Source: Cardinalis cardinalis (lineage: Eukaryota > Chordata > Aves > Passeriformes > Cardinalidae). From it: a stretch of DNA of 64,000 nt. The notes below the pieces were generated by a model. The model saw only the letters and a list, made by a program, of their open reading frames with translations. It was not told the DNA's origin and did not search any database. The stretch is taken from NCBI GenBank assembly GCA_014549065.1, contig JACDOX010000082.1:621690-685689 (forward strand), in the 5' to 3' direction. The position numbers and the translations under genes are program-made. The stretch's first letter is position 1; the number at the start of each line of letters is the position of its first letter. This document shows, piece by piece, positions 50,267 to 60,220 of the stretch.

Positions 50267-53200
50267 TGTACCAAAGAGCCAGCCCAAATGACATCTCTAT
50301 ACAAGCCTGTAACATAAGAGCACCTCGAGTTTTTCTCAAAGTACAAAATTGCAAAATTGATCCTGCACCCTACTACGCTCCTTTGACCTGCACTCCATCC
50401 CGTTTTCCCCTATAGTCTTGGCATAAGAATCTACAAGGGAATTACAGGTCTGACTCCAGCTGTGCCGTTTTTAACAGAAGTATAATCCCATTATGCAGCT
50501 GTGATCACTGTCAGCCATGAGTGTCATTTGTCACTTTCATGACACTAAAGGAGGTAAAAAAATCTGAAAAAAGAATATCTCCATAATATTAAAAAGCACA
50601 TGGTCTGCCCTACTGTCCTCACTTTGCCTTCCTAGCCTGGGGTCATTATGTATAAGCAACCATGTATTTTAACTAGCACTGAACAAGGCTGTTAGCATTA
50701 TTAGTCTCTGAACATCTTACCTGTGCTAGTTGCTGGCAAACCTTTTGCTGCTTGTACTTTCTCATCACTTATATGCTGCCAGTTTTTAATAATGTTCAGG
50801 GAGATCCAGAGATTCTGGTCAGCAGTGCTCAACAGCACTGAGCATAATGAGTGATTAACTCAGGNCACAGATCTTTTGGTAATGGAAGCTGTGTAAAAAC
50901 TTAGGTAATTTGTTTATGGAAAGATGTTGACTTGGCAGTATGTGATTAAAGCACTTGCTAGCCCACAAGTAACATCAGAGGAGTAATTAAAAGAAAGAAA
51001 ACAACTGATTCTATTTGGTCAAAATGGAGCTTTTGGGACATTAGTGCAATAAAAATCAGGAAGCCAAACAATCAATAGCTCTAGTAAAATATTTTTGAAA
51101 ACTTTTGTCTTTCTGAGTAAGACAGTTTTAATCCCTTCTCACTGGGCATCACTCTTGGGAAATTTAATTAGCTCTGGACAGCTGCCTAATGTTTACACAA
51201 AGTTTAACCATGCTGGCTTCAACCAGAATTTTTATCAGTGCTCCTTATTTCGCCTGCTTTTTTTTTTTAATGTAGACACACAACTTACAGCCTTCTCCCT
51301 ATTGCAATTCTTTTTTCTCACTGAAAAAATTTCCTCCAAGGCCAATTCCCTTACTACTGCATTCCCACCTCAAATTCCTTGTGCTTTCCTAGATATCTAT
51401 TGGTCACATGAACTGGANAAGGAAAAAGTAAGGATGAAGGGTAACATTTGGAAGCTGGTAATTAACAAGAAATTTATAATGCAGTAAAAGTAATGTGTCA
51501 TAATGCTACCTACCACTTTTAAAAACTTGCCTACAAATGGAAAGAAAAACAATAAAAGGTGGGATTAGTGCTAAATGCTCATATTCTGTGCACAGGGAGA
51601 GAAGGATTACATCACNCTAGAAATAAAAAAAAAAGCCAGAGAATTCAGCAGTTGGATTTGTTAATTTTGAAAGGTACTATTGCAAAGAGGGGAAGTAAAA
51701 AGTCTAGTTGAGGGTTGACGTTTTGCCCTCTATTTAGCAAATGGCCAAGATACCTCACATCAGCTTGCAAACCTATTTGGAGCAAAGTGAAGGACATACT
51801 CCAATTTCAACATGGAACTCAACTCACCATGACTTGGGAAGAGTCCAGAAGAGGGTTCTCTGGGAAAGTGAATCTTGAGTACACATCCATCCTAAAACAA
51901 GTCAGGAGAACAATAACATTATCTTTTTTTTCATATCTTTAATACACTTCCTAATTAAAGACTCTTTAAGAATCTAACAGGCTAAATTAGAACATTGCAA
52001 TTCCATTTTCTAAAAAAAATACTTTAAATAATTGCATAGGAAAAGCAGAAGTCTCAACTCAAGGATAAGGCTGGTTGTGATGCAATCTCCCCTAGTCTTT
52101 GCCAAGTTGTTGAAGTTTTACCCTACAGACAGAGGCAGCAAAGCCATCATCTCACTCCATATCCCTTGTTGGAGACTATTAGAGCAGCTTTAGTCTGGGA
52201 CTGAAGTGTAGGAACAGATTNCCTGGCTGCAGAGGTACACAGAGAAAGAAAGGATCAACAGAGCCTCTGGCTTTTCAGATAAAAGGACCATAACCAGAGA
52301 GGGAACCTTATGAAGGCTTATCTGCATTTCTAATCTGGAACTGATGGCTTTAATTTGGTTGTTGAGGTTGGGGAAGTTGTGGGTTCAGGCCAGAAAATTC
52401 TCTACATCTGTGCCCTGCTTCTGGTTTGGGAAGCTGATTAGTGGGCTTGAAAGACAGCTAAGGCTATCACAGCTGCANAATAAAAAAAATAAAGTAAGCT
52501 AGTTAGGAGTCTTTATCTTCCAAAAAGGCAGGACAAATAATAGAGCTTCACCACACAACAGAAGGCCTTTCACAGTGAAATATTGTCTGCTCACTTCTGT
52601 GGCAGCATGAACACAAACTGCAGGGTGTGGAACAAGTTGCAGTAAGCTGGTGAAAAAGGCAATTAGTGGGAGCGGAAAACTCCAGGCTATTTCCCTTCTT
52701 CCCACACATTATTTTAAGAAAGCACCACTGCATGACAGATAACTCCCCTTGCCACCTACTTTAATCTATACTCAAGGAACATTAAGCAGGTAAGGCAGGG
52801 TAATGCTGCTCACCCAGCAGAAACTAAGTAAAGATGAACAGGGAAGATCCATTCATTGTCTCTTCCAAAAAAGAACTAGAGGATGTCAAAAAAAAACTTG
52901 ACTAGGGTGTCAAGTTCAAAACATATATTGTTTGTCATATAATGCCCAGGGAATCTTCCTGACGTGGAATGCTACTGATAAAAAAAAAAAGATAGAAGAT
53001 TACCTCTGTTCAAAAGGTAATTTGACCAAAAAAAAAAAAAGAAGAAGACAGAAAATATACGATCCTCAATTTTTTTTCACATTAATGACACTTGGAAAAC
53101 TCAGTTTTTTAGAACTGAACTAAAAATTTCTAAATTACTATCTTAGCCAGAAAACACAGAAAAAACCATTGCAGAAATAATGTTGGCAAGCCTGCAGAAA

Positions 53201-56200
53201 AAATACTAGATGCCTGTAAAATGAGTAGATGTTGGTTTTGTTCCCTAATACATGAAATGCAGTATTGCATACTGACTTGTCTTTTGTGTTGTTTTGGCTT
53301 TGTGATTAAACTGCTGAGACTTTACATGCAGTCATATATTTAGCAAATATAGTAAATTGGGTGAAGAGGTCAGCAGGTTGACAGCAAAAAGAGTCAGTCA
53401 TATATCCAAGGATAANTTCTCAATTATGTATAAAACAACATGCGGTGAGATCTTTTCATCTGGCTGAACTACAGTAACTACTCTGCTAATCCCATCAAAT
53501 TCCATTTTATGTACTTCACTGCAAAACACTTGGCCTCAGACACAGTCTAATACTCTGTTGGAGAAACAGTGTCTCTCNATGGCCATGCTTACATGCCACG
53601 TGTGCTTTTCTTCTCTAAAGACATTTGCCACAACCATGTGGATGGGCTGGCTACAGAAATCTACCTAGGATCTGCTTATGTTCTNTTTTCACTTTGTGGT
53701 TGATGCTGTGTTTGTGTTCAGTGAAGATACAGTGAAGGAGTTAGCCTAATTTCCTGCAGGGGCAGCCACAGTGTTTCACACTGGCAGTGCGTGCGCCTTG
53801 ACATGTTACACCAAAATTATAGAACAAGGAGGAGGCTTTAAAGATGACCAGTTCCTACAGGTTTCTTACAAGACAGAGCAGAGAAGAAGGAAGACTGGGA
53901 TTAGAATTTTTGGAAGTTCACTCCTCTTTTTTTATCTTTTCAGGCAATCCCATAGCCAAACATGTCAACCCAGAGTTTGTCAATACTCTGCAGAAGAGAG
54001 CTAATAGGGAAAACAGAGGAAAATGTTCTTGGTGTTTACAGAGACAGCAGAATACCTTTGAATATTTCAGTCAAAATCCCCACATTTAATCAAGACACAT
54101 AATTTATGAGATTTCTTCATCCTATNGCTTAAAGAATTTCTTGGTTTGTTTTCCACAGAAAATGAGTGCAGCGCTCTGTTTCTTCTGCTCCTTGTTCTCT
54201 TTTTGCCCCTACAGTAATAATCTTAGCCAGCTCCTTCCTTTGCTTTTCCATTGGACAGTGAACAGTTTGGCTTTCAGATGTATTTAGTATTCTGCCGAAT
54301 GCTTTCTTCTCCACTGCTTCCTAAACCTCTTAAAACTTTGTCACCTTTTCTTCTGAGGTGAANCATCACCTCATAAGATGAAGAACTTGTTGTATTCAAA
54401 ATCAGTAAAGGATATTTTTGTGCCAGGTATTATTACAAACCACATTTCTGCAGTATATTTCCTCATACACTTACTTCACTCACTCTCTTAATGGCAATAA
54501 GATCACAACTACAAACTTGAATTTCATTCACTTGTCTTACCTGGGCTCTTCTTTCCTTGCAGCTGTCACTGTCTCTGACAAAACACTGGCTTGTACACCT
54601 GTGTACAACTCAAAACTAATAAATGTTCCATTTACTTTCTGGGTAAGAGCTCATTTATCTTCCACTGAAATCTTGCCCATTGCTTTTGTGAAGGTTTGTC
54701 TTTCATAAATGGTGCTAGTGATATCCTCTTACCCAAGTTTTTCATGGTTAGCCAGTGTTTACAAATTTGTGGAAGTCAAGGTAACACAGCAGAATGTTTG
54801 GATGCTTTCCAGAGTGTGTGGCTTTTTGTTCCTTGTCCCAGTCCAGNCAGCTCTGCATGTTGTTTTTGTGAATTCAAGGCATTAAGCTTTAATTCCCTTT
54901 TCCCCCACATCTCCTTTCTGGGCTTTTGCAATGACCCCAGTGTTCAGAACATTGTTCTCCTCTCAGTTCTGCGCTTGTGATTGCCATTCCCTGTCTAAAC
55001 CCCATGCTTTCTTGAAGGTTAATGCTGGTTTCCTGAAGTCTCTCTTTTGAGATTTTCCCTTAAAGCAAATCACAGGAACTGATCAGGATCTCATGCAGTC
55101 CCTTGCAAATTGACAAGTTGTGTCTTTAGCCTCAGAACAGAAATATGCTTTTCTGTAGGATCCTTTTCTTTGTTCACTCAGTTTAAAATCTGTCTCTCAT
55201 ATGGGTCACTTTTACCTTGAGTGCAGAACTCACTCCTCAGATTTCTGTGATGTGGGATATCCATTTGTCATCTCTGTCTGAGTTAAAGGTAAGATATTAT
55301 AAATATGAGTAATCTGTTGTCATAAGGACGAGGCTATATTCTGTTTGCTATCCTTGTCACTGGTTCCTACAACTCTTAGTACTATTTGAGCACATTCCCA
55401 TCACCACCCACATTTCCAGGTGTTTCAGAGAGGCAGATTGTTAACAGTAGTTCCTTAGTTCAGTTCTGTTAGTGCTCAACAATCACTGAGAGCCAAGTAA
55501 TTTATCAGAGAGCCATTTATTTAATGGTGCAAGCTCTGACCTCTTAATTACACACATCTTTACTCCATGAAACTGCCTCTTTACCACCAAAACATCTTAC
55601 AGGTATGATTATTACAGACCTGGGAAAAACAAGGCAGTCCATGGAAGATTTGTGAGGAGAAAGAGGATTCATAAGGGACTACTTGAGAGAGAAGACATGA
55701 AAACAAAGTTAGGTCCAGAAGGGAGCAATAACCTGAAAAAGGAGAAGAAAAGTGTAAACAAGAGGCTCAGTTAGTTTTGCTTCACAGCCCCCGATGTACC
55801 ATGGACCATTCAAGAAAAATGTCACAGAAAAGTCTAAGTATTTCCCCTGCAATATGCAGCAGTCTTAAGAGAAAAGAGGATTTCTTTTTCCTTTAAAATC
55901 CAAGAAGCANTAGGAAGAGGCTCTTCGCATCCCCTGGTCACCAGCATGAATTCCAGCTGATAAACTTAATTTGACCTAATGACGTGAAATAAAAGTAATA
56001 CTTTCTGTTGCAGCCCTTATACCTGCCAAAAATTAAGTCACTTGACTTATGTTCCCTACACTAGGTAATATCAGTGCATTATTGGAAGAAAATTACTGAG
56101 ATTGTTAAAAATATGAGGATTTTAATCCTCCTAAAAAAAGGACCCACATGATAATAAGGGCAGAGATTGCACTGAACTTTTGGTCTGGCTTTCAGATGTT

Positions 56201-59200
56201 ATGTCTTGCTTTACCTCCTGTGTGTCTGATGGAGCATTGCCAGCTCTCCCAGATTTGTACAGCCAAGTGATTTGAACCCCTGGGGTAGGAACAATTCAGC
56301 TTCCTGACAATGTCAAGCATTTTTCTTTTTCTTGGTAGCCCCCATATGATGATTAATTTTATATTCCCTGCTATTTCTCCAATAAACACGCAATTAATTA
56401 CATATATTTTAGTCTTAGGACCAAGCTTATTCTCTCTCCTCCCAGNATCATTCTACATTCACTACCCAGTGTAATTTCCTTACTCAGTTTTCCACCTGTA
56501 TTTAACAAACAATAAGCACAGGATGAGATGACCTTAAAACATGATTGAACTCAGCATGCAGCCTATAAGAAATATGGGTGTGTGTGTATTGAGGGATTTT
56601 AAAAGCCTTGAAGTAGTTTGTTTAGATGCGGGCAGCATAAACTCCTTGTTTTGAAAATACTTTTTTTCATAACTATTAACAATTCCAAGGAGCTCTTTGG
56701 TTTTCCACCTTTCAGTTGGAATCCTATTCATATTCACATTAATTTGATTTAAAGTTGACATAAAATGAAGGAAAAAGCTCGAACAGAATTCATATTCCCT
56801 TTATCTCTGCACCAAAAATAAGAAGGATGAAGTTGAACAAACTATTTCCTTTTGGATCAAAATAATTTCTACTTTATTTCTCTCCAGCTGCCCTTCTCAT
56901 CTCCAGGGGTTTTGAGCAGTGCAGCACCAAATCACTGCCTCTCTTATTAATCCAGCATTACCTGAGTGTGACCCTATGTGGGTGCTTCCAGTTTCCTTTG
57001 CCAGCATGCCAGGGTGAGTCCACTCTCATTTCCCAGGACAGCTGCAGAGTTCCTCTTGGAAAAGATTTGTTGTGCTGAAGGGAAGCGAGAGGGAATGAAC
57101 AGGACCCATTTTTTTTCCCAGCGGAACAAAAGTAGAGGTGCTTGCTTGAGCCTCCATTTGTCTGCCCATGTAAATGCCTCTGATTCTGAGAGAGCAGAGA
57201 TGAACCTTCTGCTTGCTTGTTGCAAGAGTCCTTCATCAGATTGTCCTCTCCAGGACACAGAGAGAGAGGGGGGAGGTTGCATGGGGTGATACAAGCTGAG
57301 ACATGGCTGAGACTTCTGGTTAGGGAGCAGTCAGCTCACAAACTGAAACTTCCAGCGCTGCACTTACAGAAGACAAAACAAGGATTTTTACTTGCCAGTG
57401 GTGATTCACTCATCCAACTGCTCTGTGGACCCACTCAATCAGTCATCTAACAGAGCTACCCTATAAAGATCAAGCAAAATTTCAGTGCAAGACTCGGGGA
57501 TACATTAAAGTGGTTGCTGATGGCAGAGTTTACTGAAGAGTGAACTGTCATGGGTACAGATTTCACGATACATGCTAAAAAAGCAACTTTTCAAGTGTAC
57601 CNTCATCCAGAAATGGAGTTCCTACAACCTGATTTTAGAGATGACCTACACCCAAAGACTCATGNTGCAAAACTGCTCAAATTCTTCTGCACCAAGAACA
57701 TGTCTATTTTCCAAATTGAATAATTGAGACAACAGCCAATCCCTGGATCAGCCAATTCAAGTTTTCACCAACTGGAGCTATTTAGCTGTGCTCTCAATTT
57801 TTTAAATCTAGCATGTGGAAAAGCATATTAAAAACTAACTACTCCCAAAGTCACCATTATTGTCCAAAATATGNTTTGTTTAGGAAATTTAATCAGGCTT
57901 TGTTCACAGCAAATGGGAAGAAAATCTGCTANTTCTGCAGTGCTGAGAGCTCCTTTGTGCATAAAGTACAAAGAAGGAAGAATTGCACATCAAATTGCAA
58001 CTAGATAAGGCATATCTTGAGATGAGAAAATGTGACAGAATTTGGTGGATTGTTGGATTTTAACATCACTACTTTTATGGAAAATGGAACATGGGGCTTT
58101 CATAACCATGAAGATTCAATGCTCATTTGAGCAATCACACCTCTCACAGCATGCTTGTTCCCTGACATTTATGCTGGTAGCTGTCTCTCAGCAGCCCCCT
58201 CATTGCAAATCTCTAATGCCACTTCTTGTGTCATTTAATTTTCCTGTGAAGGTCTTCTACTCACTGCCTGGCCACACTGTTTTGCTCACAGTTTCTGANG
58301 AAACCACAGCCAAGATAATATCAAACACAGCATAAAATGAAGAGGGGGAAAGCATTTNGTCCTTCAAAATTCACTGAAATTTGCTGACCCACAAAGAAGN
58401 ACATTTTGATAAAGTACTTCTTCAGAAAAAAATATTTCTCCTCAAGTGAGTTGAGGTGTCGTACTTAGACAAATAAAAATCTTGACACTGTTTCTTGGAA
58501 TACAAAATANTGTAATTCCCATTTCAGGATACGGAGGTTGAAAATATTCTGTAGATGAATACCAATCCCTGCTAATACTTGACCCTTGGAGAGGTCATTA
58601 ACTGGCAGTCTCTGAATGAAACCAGGAGGCTGTAAGCAGTTCTTGGCACAGATGATAGAAAGGACAAGTTTCAGCTGTTGGCTACCTTTTTTTTCCCCTT
58701 TCCCCAAATGATACTGCAATTACAAGGAACTTTTTTGAGAATATGGGACTAATCAAAAGAGGGAAACCATGAGGAGAGTGGAAATGAGGAAGAACAATTT
58801 AGCAGCAGAAAATAGAAATCTCAAAGGGAATGCAAACAGATGGACTTCAGGGAAAAAAGAATTAAATTATATTTTAGGAGTATTACTGATGCCTGATGAG
58901 GAAAAGGGTTAATTAGCAGATAAGGGAAGAATTTTGCAAAACTGCTTTGGCCAAAGAATAGAAAACTTCAACAGAAGCAGTTGAGAGATAAACAGACCAC
59001 ATTCGCTGAGAAAGGTGAAACAGCAAAGCCTCCGTAGATGTCAGGCACTGAGAGGCTCTTACTGTAGAGCTGATACCAACAAGCTGTCAGCCCAGGCAGC
59101 ACGGCTTCTCTGCATGAAAANGCAGCTCCTGTAAGAGCTGTCTGAGGGATAAAGAGAACAGAGCTGCTGCTGTAACAAACTCAGCATGTTGTTTGCATTT

Positions 59201-59336
59201 GCTGGTAAAATCCATTAGGAGACTTTAAAAGTCAGAAGGAAAGACCTCTCCATCCCCCCTAACTGTACACGCCTGGTGTATCAGCAGATCAGTTTTGTTG
59301 GCAAGGTGATGCACCAGACAAATCTGTCCACCGACT
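50267..59336. other. Gene-free unique sequence
   Basis: No gene, RNA gene or clear interspersed repeat was recognised across this 9-kb stretch. Two A-runs lie at about 52980-52991 and 53028-53041, and a short TG run near 56578. Open frames reach 130 codons (51095-51487, plus strand) without family resemblance. The stretch near 56970-57290 is slightly richer in GC and has overlapping frames on both strands, again without a recognisable product. Confidence 0.5.
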
Positions 59337-59362
59337 AAGGTGTTTCCATCCCGAAACACCTT
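59337..59362. repeat. Perfect 10-bp hairpin, 6-base loop
   Basis: AAGGTGTTTC (59337-59346) and GAAACACCTT (59353-59362) are exact reverse complements around CATCCC. In RNA the stem could gain a U-G and a C-G pair. It lies about 240 bp before the CpG island. Stem length and loop size suit a stable RNA hairpin, but no known RNA family or terminator context supports a function. Confidence 0.9.
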
Positions 59363-59728
59363 GGCGATGATTCATGGGTGTGGGTATTTATGCTGGGGAC
59401 AAATGGGGCATAGGATCAACAAGTTACAGGGATGCCACAGAACAATTTCTTGTGAGCCATCGTGTCCCTTGAGCTGCAAATAACTTTCTGTGTGAAAGCT
59501 CTACAACATTCACCTTTACCTGCCCTGTAGGAGGGGAGAATCTTGAAGGAAAAAAGAACATACTGAAAACCAACAAAACCCGCCGGGACCTCCCTCCCCG
59601 TCCGGAGCCTGCTGCTGATAGGAAATTCCCGANGCAGGGCGCACAGGTTCTTGCCAGGGTCCAGGGCAGCAGTCATTACGAGCCTTGAGAAGCAGCACCG
59701 CGGGAGGTTCGGGAGGATCCTGGCTCTC

Positions 59729-59930
59729 GGCTCCCTGTTCCTGTTCCCGGCTCCCTGTTCCCTGTTCCCAGCTCCCTGTTCCCGGCTCCCTGTTCCCTGT
59801 TCCCGGCTCCCTGTTCCCTGTTCCCGGCTCCCTGTTCCCTGTTCCCCGTTCCCTGTTCCCTGTTCCCAGCTCCCTGATCCCTGTTCCCTGTTCCCTGTTC
59901 CCGGCTCCCTGTTCCCGGCTCCCGGCTCCC
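59729..59930 (+). repeat. 7-bp minisatellite with 21-bp higher-order period
   Basis: The array is built from the heptamer CCCTGTT and its variants CCCGGCT and CCCAGCT, about 28 units, often ordered CCCTGTT-CCCTGTT-CCCGGCT to give a 21-bp period. On the minus strand this is GGG spaced by four bases unit after unit, an ideal G-quadruplex array, with a matching C-rich i-motif strand. Because seven is not a multiple of three and no unit forms a stop, frames stay open on both strands (up to 257 codons), giving heptapeptide repeats such as GTGNREQ. I regard those frames as by-products, not genes. Confidence 0.95.
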
Positions 59931-59955
59931 CTCCCCCGGCCGCGGGCGGGAGCGG

Positions 59956-59970
59956 CCGGCAGGGGGCGCT
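59956..59970 (+). promoter_or_regulatory. Near-perfect CTCF motif in the CpG island
   Basis: CCGGCAGGGGGCGCT matches CCASYAGRKGGCRSY at 14 of 15 positions, and the extended match GGCCGGCAGGGGGCGCTCC is close to the best-known vertebrate site. It lies about 25 bp after the last minisatellite unit. Several CpGs fall inside it, so binding could be methylation-sensitive. Occupancy is inferred from sequence only. Confidence 0.6.
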
Positions 59971-60163
59971 CCGAGCCCGCGGCGCGCAGGGGGCCGGGGC
60001 GGAGGAAGGTCAGCAGCATCCCCCTCCTCCTCCTCCTCCAGCTTCTTGCAGGTCTGCTGTTCTTCCAACGGAAATAGTAAGCTCCCCGATGAAGCTGGCC
60101 ACAGGACCGAAACCTAGGAAATAATGCAGGAAGGAAAAACAAGAAAATATGACATCTAAATAT

Positions 60164-60220
60164 TGCAGGTTTTTTTTTTTTTGTTTGGTTTTTTTNNNNN
60201 NNNNNNNNTTTTTTTTTAAA
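60164..60220. repeat. Poly-T/TG tract with 13-N assembly gap
   Basis: Long T runs broken by GTTTGG flank a run of 13 Ns (about 60196-60208). The true length is unknown because homopolymers of this kind stop sequencing or assembly. On the minus strand it is a poly-A-rich tract, but no retrotransposed body is recognisable beside it. Confidence 0.85.

Larger units (their letters stand above)
59577..60078. promoter_or_regulatory. CpG island (only one in the window)
   Basis: CpGs are frequent from about 59580 and become very dense at 59935-60003, where nearly every base is G or C. The core contains GC boxes GGGCGGG (59944-59950) and GGGGCGG (59996-60002), a CTCF motif and the end of a minisatellite. 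Such islands usually mark transcription start sites or insulators. A GTAAGC donor-like sequence begins at 60078 on the plus strand, but no first exon, start codon or TATA box could be tied to it. Which strand, if any, is transcribed is unknown. Confidence 0.7.

Noticed and set aside
51095..51487. 130-codon plus-strand frame
   Set aside because: It is AT-rich, phenylalanine- and leucine-rich, contains an unresolved base and has no family resemblance, so a chance frame is likely.
59729..59930. CRISPR-like or telomeric interpretation of the heptamer array
   Set aside because: There are no unique spacers, and the unit is neither TTAGGG nor a known telomeric variant. It is a tandem minisatellite in a vertebrate genome.
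59651..60124. 157-codon and 130-codon plus-strand frames in the CpG island
   Set aside because: They are the same by-product of the stop-free heptamer array and high GC content. No splice or start context supports them.
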